A stretch of 53,484 nucleotides of DNA from Bradyrhizobium neotropicale (GTDB lineage Bacteria; Pseudomonadota; Alphaproteobacteria; Rhizobiales; Xanthobacteraceae), in assembly GCF_001641695.1 (NCBI RefSeq), contig NZ_LSEF01000080.1, forward strand, positions 121,083 to 174,566, in the 5' to 3' direction. Position 1 is the stretch's first letter. Each line of letters begins with the position of its first letter. This document shows positions 7,899 to 16,421 of the stretch, piece by piece. The position numbers and the translations under genes are program-made. The notes below the pieces were generated by a model that saw only the letters and a program-made list of their open reading frames with translations, was not told where the DNA came from and ran no database searches.

Positions 7899-9221
7899 TC
7901 AGACGTAGCGGTTGACCAGGGATTCCAGATATTCCTGCCGTCCCGAGCGCGGCTGCGGGTCGAAGCCGGGCTTAAGCGCACGATCGGCAAGGTCGGCCAG
8001 CGAACGCTCGCCGCCGAGAATGGCGCGGCCCTCGCTGCTTGCCCATCCGTCGTAGCGCTCGACAAGCGGCGCCGTGAGCGCGCCGGCATCAAGCATGTCG
8101 GCGGCGGCGAGGAACGCGCGCGCGCAGGCATCCATCGAGCCGACATGGGCATGGATCAGGTCATCGGGATCGATCGACTGGCGCCTGATCTTGGCGTCGA
8201 AATTGAGCCCGCCCGAGGTGAAGCCGCCACGGTTCAGGATCTCGTGGAACACCAGGGCCAGCTCGGGCACGTTCATCGCGAACTGATCGGTGTCCCAGCC
8301 GAGCAGATCGTCGCCGCGGTTGATGTCGAGCGAGCCGAAGACGCCGAGCGCCTCGGCCAGCGCGACCTCGTGATGGAAGGAATGGCCGGCGAGGATGGCG
8401 TGGTTCTGCTCGATGTTGAGCTTGACGTCCTTCAGCAGATCGTAGCGCTGCAGGAAGCCGTAACAGGTGGCAACGTCGAAATCATATTGATGCTTGGTCG
8501 GCTCCTTCGGCTTGGGCTCGATCAGGATCGGGCCCTTGAAGCCGATCTTGTGCTTGTGCTCGACGACCAGCGACACGAAGCGGCCGAGCTGATCGAGCTC
8601 GCGCTCGAGGTCGGTGTTCAGCAGCGTCTCGTAGCCCTCGCGCCCGCCCCACAGCACATAGTTCTGGCCACCGAGCCGGTGCGTCACTTCCAGCGCGGCG
8701 CGGACCTGGCCTGCAGCATAGGTGAAGACATCGGGGTCCGGATTGGTCGCTGCGCCCGCCATGTAGCGGCGATGTGTGAACAGGTTGGCCGTGCCCCAGA
8801 GCAGCCGCACCTTGGCTGAAGCCATCTTCGCTTCGAACAGATCGGCGATCGCGTTGAGGTTGGCGACGGATTCTGCGAGCGAGGCGCCTTCCGGCGCGGC
8901 ATCGACGTCATGGAAGGTGAAGAAGGGCACGTCGAGCAGGCGGAACAGCTCGAAGGCGACGTCTGCCTTGGCGCGCGCCTGCGCCATCGGATCGGTGCCG
9001 CGATGCCAGGGGCGCAGGAACGTCTCGCCGCCGAAGGGATCGCCGCCAGGCCAGCACAACGAATGCCAGTAGCAGACCGCAAAACGAAGATGATCCTCGA
9101 GCCGGCGGCCATGCACGACGCGATCCTTGTCGTACCAGCGGAAGGCGGGCGCCTGTCCGGCATCCTTGCCGGCAAAGGCGACGGGTGCGCTTGCATCGAA
9201 GAATTTGGCTGATGCGTTCAC
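7899..9221 (-). CDS. xylA: Xylose isomerase
   Basis: 440 aa, the class II xylose isomerase length. It converts D-xylose to D-xylulose in the cytoplasm with two divalent metals. FTFHDVDAAPEG carries the catalytic His/Asp pair, and LIEPKPKEPTKHQYDFD carries the metal-binding Glu and the catalytic Lys. The start is GTG 9221 immediately after the xylB stop, with AAGGAG 6 bases upstream inside the xylB end, so translation is coupled. It ends 12 bases before the ABC ATPase gene. Confidence 0.96.
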   Translation of the reverse strand: MNASAKFFDASAPVAFAGKDAGQAPAFRWYDKDRVVHGRRLEDHLRFAVCYWHSLCWPGGDPFGGETFLRPWHRGTDPMAQARAKADVAFELFRLLDVPFFTFHDVDAAPEGASLAESVANLNAIADLFEAKMASAKVRLLWGTANLFTHRRYMAGAATNPDPDVFTYAAGQVRAALEVTHRLGGQNYVLWGGREGYETLLNTDLERELDQLGRFVSLVVEHKHKIGFKGPILIEPKPKEPTKHQYDFDVATCYGFLQRYDLLKDVKLNIEQNHAILAGHSFHHEVALAEALGVFGSLDINRGDDLLGWDTDQFAMNVPELALVFHEILNRGGFTSGGLNFDAKIRRQSIDPDDLIHAHVGSMDACARAFLAAADMLDAGALTAPLVERYDGWASSEGRAILGGERSLADLADRALKPGFDPQPRSGRQEYLESLVNRYV

Positions 9222-10673
9222 TTAAAGCTCCTTCAACGCGGGATAAAGATCGCGCCAACGACGATAGGCATCGTGGTAGGCGCTGGTCGTCGATGCGCGG
9301 GGGGCGAGGGTCGCAAGCCGCCGCGGACGCGTGCAGACCTCTGCGGGGTCCTCGCCGGTGGCGGCGAGCCGGCCGAGCCGCGCGGCGCCGAGCGCCGCCC
9401 CCACCTCGCCTTCCTCGACGCGGTGGACGGGAATGCCGAGTACGTCGGCGCAGATCTGCGCCCAGAGCGGCGAGCGCGAGCCGCCGCCGACGAGATCGAC
9501 CTCCGCAATCGGCGCGCTCGCGCCGCTCAGCGCCGCCAGATTGTCGCGCGCGGCGAAGGCGACGCCTTCGAGCACGGCCTGAACGATCTGGGAGCGTCCG
9601 GTCGCGCCGCGCAAGCCGACGAAGGCTCCGCTGGCGGCAGCGTCATTGTGCGGTGTGCGCTCACCGTCGAGATAGGGCAGGAATTTTATGGGGCTCGGCC
9701 CGTCGACGCGCTCGCCGAGGGGCGCGAGCAACGCGGCGGCCGGCGTCTCCATCACGCCGGAGAGCCAGGCGAGCGAGGCCGCCGCCGACAGCATCACGCC
9801 CATCTGGTGCCATACACCAGGCAGCGCGTGGCAGAAGGCGTGGACCGCCGAGGCCGGCGCCGGCGCGAACCGGTCGGTGACGCGGAACACGACGCCGGAG
9901 GTACCGAGCGACAGGAAGGCATCGCCGGGGGCTATCGCGCCGAGTCCGATGGCGCTTGCCGCGCAGTCACCGGCCCCGCCGGCAACCACGACATTCCCTG
10001 CCATGCCCCAGCGCTGCGCCAATTCCGGCGCGAGCATCGCACTCGCTTCGCTGCCTTCGACGAGGCGCGGCATGTGATCGAGATCGAGGCCGGTGGCCCG
10101 CAACAGCTCGGCTGACCAGCGGCGCTGGCCGACATCGAGCCAGAGCGTGCCCGCGGCGTCCGACATGTCCTCGATCATCTCGCCCGTGAGGCGATAGCGC
10201 ACATAGGCCTTCGGCAGCAGCACCTTTGCGACGCGCGCGAAAATGTCGGGCTCGTTTCGCGCGACCCAGAGCAGCTTTGGCGCGGTGAAGCCTGGCATCG
10301 CCAGATTGCCGGCGATGGCGTGCAGCGACGGACAGCGCCGCTCGAGCTCGACGCATTCGGCATGCGAGCGGCCGTCGTTCCAGAGGATGGCCGGGCGCAG
10401 CGGCCGTCCGTCCGCGCCGAGCAGCGTCGCACCATGCATCTGGCCGGACAGACCGATGCCGCGCACCTGCGCGACCTCGCGCGGATAGTGAGCTGCGAGA
10501 TCGTCGACCGCGCCGATCGCGGCATTGACCCAGGCGTCCGGATCCTGCTCGGACCACAGCGGCGCGGGATGCGACAGCGAAAGTTCGCGCGCCGCCGTTG
10601 CGACGATCGCGCCGGCCGGGTTCACGAGCACCGCCTTCACACCGGACGTGCCGATGTCCATTCCGAGATACAC
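9222..10673 (-). CDS. xylB: Xylulokinase
   Basis: 483 aa FGGY-family carbohydrate kinase phosphorylating D-xylulose to D-xylulose 5-phosphate for the pentose phosphate pathway. The N-terminus YLGMDIGTSGVKAVL is the FGGY phosphate-1 motif, and the GGAGDCAASAIGLGA and VDLVGGGSRSPLWAQ segments belong to the phosphate-2 and adenosine regions. I set the start at GTG 10673 (GGGAGGA just upstream) because this puts the first beta-strand at the N-terminus; upstream in-frame residues are Arg-rich and unlike the family. It ends exactly where xylA begins. Confidence 0.95.
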   Translation of the reverse strand: MYLGMDIGTSGVKAVLVNPAGAIVATAARELSLSHPAPLWSEQDPDAWVNAAIGAVDDLAAHYPREVAQVRGIGLSGQMHGATLLGADGRPLRPAILWNDGRSHAECVELERRCPSLHAIAGNLAMPGFTAPKLLWVARNEPDIFARVAKVLLPKAYVRYRLTGEMIEDMSDAAGTLWLDVGQRRWSAELLRATGLDLDHMPRLVEGSEASAMLAPELAQRWGMAGNVVVAGGAGDCAASAIGLGAIAPGDAFLSLGTSGVVFRVTDRFAPAPASAVHAFCHALPGVWHQMGVMLSAAASLAWLSGVMETPAAALLAPLGERVDGPSPIKFLPYLDGERTPHNDAAASGAFVGLRGATGRSQIVQAVLEGVAFAARDNLAALSGASAPIAEVDLVGGGSRSPLWAQICADVLGIPVHRVEEGEVGAALGAARLGRLAATGEDPAEVCTRPRRLATLAPRASTTSAYHDAYRRWRDLYPALKEL

Positions 10674-10782
10674 GCCATCCTCCCTTTCAGCTCCGTCGCG
10701 GCCTGCGAACTTGCGTCGCCTCTTCCGCAACAGGCCTTCTCGAATCTCGACCTGCCGTTGGCCCTTCGTTCGACCTTTTGAC

Positions 10783-11847
10783 CTACGGCAGATTGTCCCG
10801 CATCACGATGTCGATCCTGATCTTTTCCTGTTCACGCAGAATCGGCTCGCCACGGGCGAGCGCGAGCAGCACGCGCACGGCGGCGCGCGCCTCATGTCCC
10901 GGATTCTGCGAAATCGCGGCATCCATCACGCCCTGCAGCAGCAGCCGGCGCGTCAGCACCGTGACGTCGTGGCCAACGAACACCACCTGCTTCTCGCGGC
11001 CGGCATTGCTCAACGCCCTGGCGACGCCTGGCGTGCCGGCACCGACATTGTAAAGACCAACAATGTCAGCATGCCGGCCGAACAGCCGCGCCAAAGCCTG
11101 TTCCGAGCGATCGTCGTCGTCGCGTCCTTCCAGCACCGGCAGCACGTCAAGCCTGGGGAATTCCGAGGCCATCACCTGGTTGAAGCCGAAGATGCGCTCG
11201 GCATGGTCGCGCAGGCCCTGCGAGCCCGCGACGATCGCCACTTTACCGGACTTTTGGCCGGCGAGCCGCCCGACCAGCGCGCCGGCGGTGCGGCCGGCGG
11301 CGATGTTGTCGATGCCGACATAATGGTGGCGGCGCGAGGACGGCACGTCCGAGACGAGCGTCACCACCTTGGTGCCGGCCTCGACGAGATCGTCGATCGC
11401 GGCGCGGACGCTCGGATGGTCCAGCGCCACCACCGCGACGCCGTCATAATCGCCCGACAGCGCCTCCAGTGAGGCGGCGAGCACGGACGGATCGAACACG
11501 TCGGTCGCAACCACTTCGACGCTGAGGCGGCGGGCCGAGAGCCAGGCCGACATCTCGTCGAGATAGGCCTGAATCTGCTGCATGAACAGGTTCGGCCCTG
11601 TCGGCATCACGAAGGCAAAGCGGCGGGCCCGCGCGCGCGCAAGCTCAGCGGCACCCACATGGGGTTGGAACGCATTGCGCGCGATCGCCTCCTTGACGCG
11701 CCGGACCGTGTCCGGCCGCACGCCCGGACGGTTGTGCAGGACGCGATCCACCGTGGCGAGGCTGACACCCGCCTGGCGGGCGATGTCCTTCAGCGTCAGC
11801 GCGGGGGTGGCGACCGTGTCAGTCGCTGTGTCCGTGTCCTGGTCCAT
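10783..11847 (-). CDS. LacI-family transcriptional regulator of the pentose locus
   Basis: 354 aa. Residues about 18-62 are the LacI helix-turn-helix and hinge region (LTLKDIARQAGVSLATVDRV, then a VRPDTVRRV hinge helix). The rest is a periplasmic-binding-protein-type sensor domain (FAFVMPTGPNLFMQQIQAYL onward) of the class with RbsB-like ligand binding. It lies 109 bp upstream of xylB on the same strand. A repressor relieved by xylose or another pentose is the obvious reading, but the ligand is not shown by the sequence. Direct repeats just upstream of its start may be its own operator. Confidence 0.9.
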   Translation of the reverse strand: MDQDTDTATDTVATPALTLKDIARQAGVSLATVDRVLHNRPGVRPDTVRRVKEAIARNAFQPHVGAAELARARARRFAFVMPTGPNLFMQQIQAYLDEMSAWLSARRLSVEVVATDVFDPSVLAASLEALSGDYDGVAVVALDHPSVRAAIDDLVEAGTKVVTLVSDVPSSRRHHYVGIDNIAAGRTAGALVGRLAGQKSGKVAIVAGSQGLRDHAERIFGFNQVMASEFPRLDVLPVLEGRDDDDRSEQALARLFGRHADIVGLYNVGAGTPGVARALSNAGREKQVVFVGHDVTVLTRRLLLQGVMDAAISQNPGHEARAAVRVLLALARGEPILREQEKIRIDIVMRDNLP

Positions 11848-11866
11848 GGCTGAAGGCTAGCAGAGG

Positions 11867-11895
11867 CATTTTGAGGTACGCAACTCATTTTGAGG
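11867..11895 (-). promoter_or_regulatory. Candidate operator upstream of lacI-type gene
   Basis: CATTTTGAGG (plus-strand reading) occurs twice, at 11867-11876 and 11886-11895, 19 bp apart and 20-48 bp before the LacI-family start. The second copy is part of a CTCA-TTT-TGAG dyad (11884-11894). Position and symmetry suit an autoregulatory operator; this is inference. Confidence 0.4.
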
Positions 11896-11950
11896 GGCCG
11901 GCCGATGCTTTCGAGTGCCGGTTGTGCGTCGCACGTCGCCCGGCGAGGCC

Positions 11951-12421
11951 CTAGCGACCGGTCAGGTCGAGCGTCAGGAACACGCTGTTGGGGTCCTCGA
12001 CATAGCCCTCGAACGGGCCGCAGGGCACGAAGCCGTGCGCACGGTAGAGCGCATGCGCGGGCTTGAAATGGTCCCACGAGCCGGTCTCGAGGCTGAGCCG
12101 CTTGAGGCCGCGCGCGCGGGCCTCGGCGATGAGGTGGCCGAGCATCTGGCCCGCAAACCCGCGCCGTCGCGCCACTTGCAGCGTGTGCATCGACTTCACC
12201 TCGCCATGATCGGCCGAAAGCGTCTTCAGCGCGCCCACGGCAACGAGCGTCTCGCCGTCCCAGCCGGTCCAGAACGCGATGTCGGGCGCACGAAGCCCGG
12301 AGAGATCGAGCGCGTGCGCGCTGCCCGGCGCGGTCTGCGCCCGCACCGTCGCGACGTGATGATCGAGCATCGCGATCACGCGCGGATCGTAGGTGTCGCC
12401 GGTGCCAATCTGCATCGTCAC
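11951..12421 (-). CDS. GNAT family N-acetyltransferase
   Basis: 156 aa. The central acetyl-CoA binding motif reads VARRRGFAGQMLGHLIAEA (R/Q-x-x-G-x-G/A pattern), followed by the motif B region KPAHALYRAHGFVPCG. The start is GTG 12421, overlapping the TGA of the upstream acetyltransferase gene by four bases; ATG 12415 is an alternative. The acceptor substrate is unknown. It is the third gene of an XRE-GNAT-GNAT operon. Confidence 0.85.
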   Translation of the reverse strand: MTMQIGTGDTYDPRVIAMLDHHVATVRAQTAPGSAHALDLSGLRAPDIAFWTGWDGETLVAVGALKTLSADHGEVKSMHTLQVARRRGFAGQMLGHLIAEARARGLKRLSLETGSWDHFKPAHALYRAHGFVPCGPFEGYVEDPNSVFLTLDLTGR

Positions 12422-12933
12422 GGCTTCACCTCGGTCGCAAGCCGCCGCTGCATGAAGACGAGATCGAGCCAGCGGCCGAACTTGCAGCCGACCTCCGGCA
12501 TCCGCGCGACCTCAACAAAGCCGAGCGAGGCATGCAGCGCGATCGAGGCGGCGTTGGCGGCCTCGATGCCGGCGATCATGCTGTGCTTGTCGAGCGCGGT
12601 GGCGCGCTCGATCAGCGCGGCGACGAGGCTGCGGCCGATGCCACTCCTGTGGTGCTGCTCATCGACATAGACGGAATTTTCGACGGTGTGGCGATAGCCG
12701 GGCCAGGGACGGAAATCGCCGAACGAGGCGAAGCCGACGACATCCCTGCCCTTCATCGCGACCAGCACGGGATAGCCAGCCTTCTGCCGCGCAGAGATCC
12801 AGTCGCGCCGCGAGGCAAGATCGGCCGGGCCGTCGGTCCAGACCGCCGTGGTGTTGAGCGCGGCAAAATTGTAGATGGCGAGGATGTCGGCGGCATCCTC
12901 GAGCGTGGCGTCCCGCACGATCAGCGACATCAC
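12418..12933 (-). CDS. GNAT acetyltransferase, phosphinothricin acetyltransferase-like
   Basis: 171 aa. It has the Pat/Bar-subfamily pattern: IRDA-like opening (LIVRDATLEDAADILAIYN), a ENSVYVDEQHHRSGIG acetyl-CoA loop, and the C-terminal GIEAANAASIALHASLGF motif. Family members acetylate phosphinothricin, methionine sulfone or sulfoximine, detoxifying glutamine-synthetase inhibitors or analogues. It overlaps the upstream XRE gene and the downstream GNAT gene by four bases each, so all three are coupled. Close relatives often act on methionine derivatives, so herbicide resistance should not be assumed. Confidence 0.82.
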   Translation of the reverse strand: MMSLIVRDATLEDAADILAIYNFAALNTTAVWTDGPADLASRRDWISARQKAGYPVLVAMKGRDVVGFASFGDFRPWPGYRHTVENSVYVDEQHHRSGIGRSLVAALIERATALDKHSMIAGIEAANAASIALHASLGFVEVARMPEVGCKFGRWLDLVFMQRRLATEVKP

Positions 12934-13511
12934 ATCTTCCCGTAAGAGGTACCGCGCCGCACGATGATGATGTAGCGCGCGTCCTGCCTGGTTTCGTTCT
13001 CGAAAATCACCGAGCGCATCACGTCGAAGTCGAGGCAGTCGCCCTCGCGCAAGCGCACCGTCTTGGCGTCGATGTGCACGGCGATCGCACCCTCCAGCAT
13101 CAGGAGCTGCTGGGTGAAGGCATTACGGCCCCAGGGGCTGTACGGCACCCGCGCGCCGGCCGGCAGGTCGACGACGATGATCTCGATACCGCTCGCCGCA
13201 TCCGTCGGCGAAGCATGGCGCCGGCGATAGCCGCTCTCGGGATCGCGCCAGTGCGGCTGGTCTGCGAGCCGCACCAGCCGCTCCGGCGGCTTCTCGGCGA
13301 GCGCGACCACGTCGCTCAAGGACACGTCGAGCGCGGCGCAAAGCTTTCCCAGCAGCGAAGCGGTCGCGCTGCTCTGCGCCCGCTCCACCCGCCCGATCAT
13401 CGCGCGGCTCACGCCAGAGCGCGCGGCGAGTTCATTCAGCGTCATGCCCGCATGCGTCCTGAGAGTCTTCAAGCGGCGACCGATCGCCCTGTCGAGCTTT
13501 TGCTGGTCCAT
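12930..13511 (-). CDS. XRE-family regulator with C-terminal cupin domain
   Basis: 193 aa. Residues about 9-65 form an XRE/Cro-type helix-turn-helix (IGRRLKTLRTHAGMTLNELA onward). The second half is a small cupin barrel, with GARVPYSPWGRN and the GDCLDFDVMRSVIFEN strand. This HTH-cupin layout is that of PuuR/SutR-like regulators, which sense a small metabolite through the cupin. It is the first gene of a three-gene operon with two acetyltransferases and probably controls it. Confidence 0.88.
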   Translation of the reverse strand: MDQQKLDRAIGRRLKTLRTHAGMTLNELAARSGVSRAMIGRVERAQSSATASLLGKLCAALDVSLSDVVALAEKPPERLVRLADQPHWRDPESGYRRRHASPTDAASGIEIIVVDLPAGARVPYSPWGRNAFTQQLLMLEGAIAVHIDAKTVRLREGDCLDFDVMRSVIFENETRQDARYIIIVRRGTSYGKM

Positions 13512-13837
13512 TCTCGTTGGTCCTGGCCTTCATCCGAACATCGCCCGGCAACCGGACCGCACCTGCCGGGCGAGAGGAGCTTAGGCGGGAAGCGCGGTGA
13601 ATGCCGGGACCGGTAGACTAATATATTAGAATCTCGCTGGCGCATGATTTTGGCTCCAGGACGAGACGCAGATCTGGCGGAAAGGAAATTCGTGCCTCTT
13701 CGACATTGAGGTTTCCAATGCGTTTGACTTCAGCCTTGTCGTGAAAGCCTGAAGTGCCCCACTTGTGAGGCGCCATCCTCCTTGCGAACCGCCAACGAAC
13801 GCCGATGTAATCCCAAAGCGCCATCATGGAGCCGGCC
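13512..13837. other. Intergenic region between divergent XRE and cyclase genes
   Basis: 326 bp with no convincing gene. It should hold both divergent promoters. The one visible element is a perfect 12-bp palindrome CTAATATATTAG at 13618-13629, an AT-rich patch in GC-rich surroundings about 107 bp before the XRE gene. It could be an operator for the XRE-cupin protein. Short minus-strand frames here show no family resemblance. Confidence 0.5.
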
Positions 13838-14647
13838 ATGCAGCCGAAATTCCGCACCATCGTCACCCGCCTGCTCGCCGGCGCATGTCTCCTCTGTGCA
13901 ACGAACGCGGCCGCGACGGCGGCATCGCTGAGCACCGTCTACAAGACGATCGCGAATGCGCGCTTCGTCGATCTGACCCACAGTTTCGGAACGGACACAC
14001 CGGTCTGGTCCGGATTCGGCCAGGCCAAGATGACGCCGGCCGTCGATCCCACAACCAAGCGGCCCTACGACATCGCGCATGACGGCTTTCGAGCCACCTA
14101 TTACGAGATGGTCGGACAATACGGCACGCATGTCGATCCGCCCGCGCATTTCGACGAGCACGGGACCACGATGGACAAGATTCCGCTGAAGCAGATGATC
14201 CTGCCGCTCATCGTGCTCGACGACACGCCCTATCTCGTCAAGGATCCCAACCACGCATTCTCGCTGGACGACTTACATGCATGGGAGCACAAGAACGGCC
14301 GTGTGCCGGAAGGCGCATTCGTCGCACTGCGGACCGACATGTCCAAGGACTGGGAGAGCAATCCGGATCGCTTCAAGCGCAGCCCATTTCCCGCCTGGAA
14401 GCTCGAGACCCTCAAATTCCTGTACGAGCAGCGCCACGTCACCGCGACCGGTCACGAGTCCATGGATACGGACATCACCGACAAGATGGATTCAGAGACC
14501 TATATCCTGAAGAGCGGTCACTATCAGATCGAGGTCATGGCAAATCTCGATCAGGTCCCCGCCAAGGGCGCCCTGATCGTCGTGAGCTGGCCGAAGGTCA
14601 AGGACGGCCTGGGCTTCCCCGCCCGCGCCTTCGCCATCGTGCCGTGA
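13838..14647 (+). CDS. Exported cyclase-family protein (kynurenine formamidase-like)
   Basis: About 269 aa from ATG 13838, which has GGAG 6 bases upstream; ATG 13826 has no site. The N-terminus is a signal peptide (hydrophobic LLAGACLLCATNAAATAAS). The mature part shows the cyclase/KynB-type metal motifs: DLTHSFGTDTPVW, then GTHVDPPAHF (HxxxD-type metal site) and a late GHESMDTD. Family members hydrolyse N-formylkynurenine or cyclise polyketides and isatins. Export to the periplasm is unusual for KynB itself, so tryptophan degradation is not implied. It stands alone, just left of a tRNA fragment. Confidence 0.85.
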   Translation: MQPKFRTIVTRLLAGACLLCATNAAATAASLSTVYKTIANARFVDLTHSFGTDTPVWSGFGQAKMTPAVDPTTKRPYDIAHDGFRATYYEMVGQYGTHVDPPAHFDEHGTTMDKIPLKQMILPLIVLDDTPYLVKDPNHAFSLDDLHAWEHKNGRVPEGAFVALRTDMSKDWESNPDRFKRSPFPAWKLETLKFLYEQRHVTATGHESMDTDITDKMDSETYILKSGHYQIEVMANLDQVPAKGALIVVSWPKVKDGLGFPARAFAIVP

Positions 14648-14683
14648 TTTCGATCGATGCTCGTCCGCCGAGCGGCGAAGCTT

Positions 14684-14730
14684 TGGAGCGGGCGGAGGGA
14701 ATCGAACCCTCGTATGCAGCTTGGGAAGCT
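14684..14730 (-). repeat. Displaced 3' part of tRNA-Gly (left attachment repeat)
   Basis: Identical to the 3' 47 bases of the tRNA at 19039-19112 except one base (14695 versus 19050). It includes the encoded CCA end, T-arm and variable region, and stops inside the anticodon stem at AGCT. It cannot make a tRNA. Confidence 0.88.
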
Positions 14731-15721
14731 CGACGTCTATCAGGCATATCAAGAGCTTGGCTACAAAACTAGCGCTAACCGCCCTCAATGCCGTCAATGG
14801 GTTTGAGGCGCGATACAAAACCAGTGGGCGCGCGCCGGAGTCTGTGTGGCGGCCGCACCTGATCGAGACCGCGAGCACCTATGTCAAGGTGCGGAAGCGA
14901 GCTGACGATGCCTGATCGAAATCACCACATAAGCAAACGCGCTTTCGCAGAGCGCGGAGACCAAAGGAGACCATTCCCATGCACCAGCTATCGATGAAGG
15001 AAGGACTCGGTAATGCCGCCGGAAAAGCCGAAAGGCCGCCCCTCGAGTGAGGAAGCGGCCTCTGGCGCGATCGAGCTCGACCTTGCGGAGTTGGGCGGCC
15101 CGCGGTCACCATCCCAGAAAGTGACGGCGCGCGCCCGCGGGAGTGGAACGTAACCGATTTTATTGGATGCGCCGGAGCAACAACGTGCAGGACAGGCGCG
15201 GTGACGGTCCCATCATGAACAAGATGCGAGACCTCGCCGCTTGGGGCAGCGATTTCGTCACCGCGCTCGAGAATGCCACCGGGACCGCGCCGCCACCCGC
15301 GAAGGATGAAGACAGCAAGCTGGCCGACGAACTCGGCGCCAAAGATATCAAGGCTATGGAGAAGGCGCCGGCCGAGAAGCTTGCCGCGGGGGAGACCGCG
15401 CCATGAGCGAGCGCAAGGTCTGAACGTGTCGCCGAATTCCGTCGCCGGCATCCGGGCGTCTCGGCCGAGGAAGCGAGGCGTGTTTGGCGACGCGGTCTGG
15501 CTGTTGACTAGGAGGTAGACACGCCGATCAGCGCGCGACATCGTGCTCCAGCGCCACGCGCGCGCCGGGCGGCAAGCGATCGAGGGCGACATCGTTCCCT
15601 TGTAAGCTTGCCGTCAGCACATTCGTATCAAAGACGCACCTACGTCTTATTTTGAACACGCCAAATACGAATCCTAGTTTTTCTCGATTAGATTTCATTT
15701 TGATAATCTGCGCGTGGTCTT
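14731..15721. other. Left part of the element: few genes, possible remnants
   Basis: Nearly 1 kb with little recognisable coding. A 46-codon frame (15013-15153, GGAAGGA before its ATG) and a 63-codon frame (15215-15406) are possible small genes. On the minus strand from about 15640 to 15531 an open frame ends LPPGARVALEHDVAR-stop and looks like the tail of a lost gene. Bases 15640-15720 are AT-rich and probably hold the promoter of the membrane-protein gene at 15722. Nothing else is clear. Confidence 0.4.
15215..15406 (+). CDS. Possible small hypothetical protein
   Basis: 63 aa from ATG 15215, beginning MNKMRDLAAWGSDFVTALE and ending in a Lys/Glu/Ala-rich acidic-basic tail. No family is recognised and no good ribosome site is seen. 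A GTG at 15143 would extend it. It may be a remnant inside the tRNA-Gly element. Confidence 0.3.
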   Translation: MNKMRDLAAWGSDFVTALENATGTAPPPAKDEDSKLADELGAKDIKAMEKAPAEKLAAGETAP

Positions 15722-16000
15722 ATGAAGACGTTTCTGATCATCGTCGGCATGTGGCTGCTGATCAACGCGCTTTTCGTCGTCGTGATGACCCCGCCGCGAA
15801 AGGCGGGCAAATCCAACCCGGCTGGCCTCGCTTCTGCGCCGGCCGACCAGAACAGCGACCAAGCTGATGAAGATAAAGTATCGATCCGGTATACCATCAT
15901 TGCGGTCGCATTAAGCGCCTTCTATTCATTGACGCCGCCATTGATCGAAGCTGCCGGGTCGATCAGACAAATGATCAAGAAGCGTCGAAAGGACGCGTAG
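15722..16000 (+). CDS. Small membrane protein with two hydrophobic segments
   Basis: 92 aa. Residues 3-22 (FLIIVGMWLLINALFVVV) form one transmembrane segment. A polar, Lys/Asp-rich middle follows, then a second hydrophobic stretch (YTIIAVALSAFYSL) and a basic tail RQMIKKRRKDA. The N-terminus looks like genuine coding sequence rather than a shadow frame. An AT-rich, promoter-like region precedes it, but no clear Shine-Dalgarno. Function unknown; it lies inside the tRNA-Gly element. Confidence 0.6.
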   Translation: MKTFLIIVGMWLLINALFVVVMTPPRKAGKSNPAGLASAPADQNSDQADEDKVSIRYTIIAVALSAFYSLTPPLIEAAGSIRQMIKKRRKDA

Positions 16001-16421
16001 TAAGAGGCCCGCAGAATCCCGGCGTGGCGCTACCGCCGCTTCAATCGCATGATCCGCCGCGCTGGCGAGCCCGCTGACGCGCGCTCTTCTTCCGGCACCG
16101 GAGATAGCCGGCCGCTCGAAATAACGCATCACACCCAGCGGCACACGCGGCGCGGGGGGTATAATCGCGCCGGATCGCGTTGAAGAAGGAAGCCGCGAGC
16201 CCCTAGACTCCCAACACATCGACGTTCTGCCGGCTGAGGTGGGGCTTTGCAGGCCAGCAGCACCAGAGGCAGGTCAAGCTCTTGTGATGAAAGTGCACCA
16301 AAAGCCGGGGAAACTGGTGCACCTATGGCCCGTGGAAATGGTGCAGACTTCCATCGCCGGCAGAACCGGCGCGGCTTTCGCAGGGTCGCCAAGGGAGACC
16401 GTCAATCTTTGGAGACTAACC
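16001..16421. other. Gene-free stretch inside the element
   Basis: 421 bp without a supported gene. It contains an 8-bp inverted repeat GTGCACCA/TGGTGCAC (16293-16300 and 16315-16322) upstream of the next small gene. Short frames on both strands show no family pattern. Confidence 0.45.

Noticed and set aside
11863..11895. Catabolite-type LacI operator with central CG
   Set aside because: The site has no central CG dyad; only direct repeats and a TTT-centred dyad are seen, so it is listed as a candidate operator only.
12418..12933. Phosphinothricin (herbicide) resistance gene
   Set aside because: The subfamily match is real but chromosomal relatives commonly act on methionine analogues; resistance cannot be read from the sequence.
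14492..14878. Minus-strand frame containing VELPKLHTRVRFPPPAP
   Set aside because: This is a translation of the tRNA-Gly fragment, a frequent spurious annotation; the same occurs at 18844-19179 over the intact tRNA.
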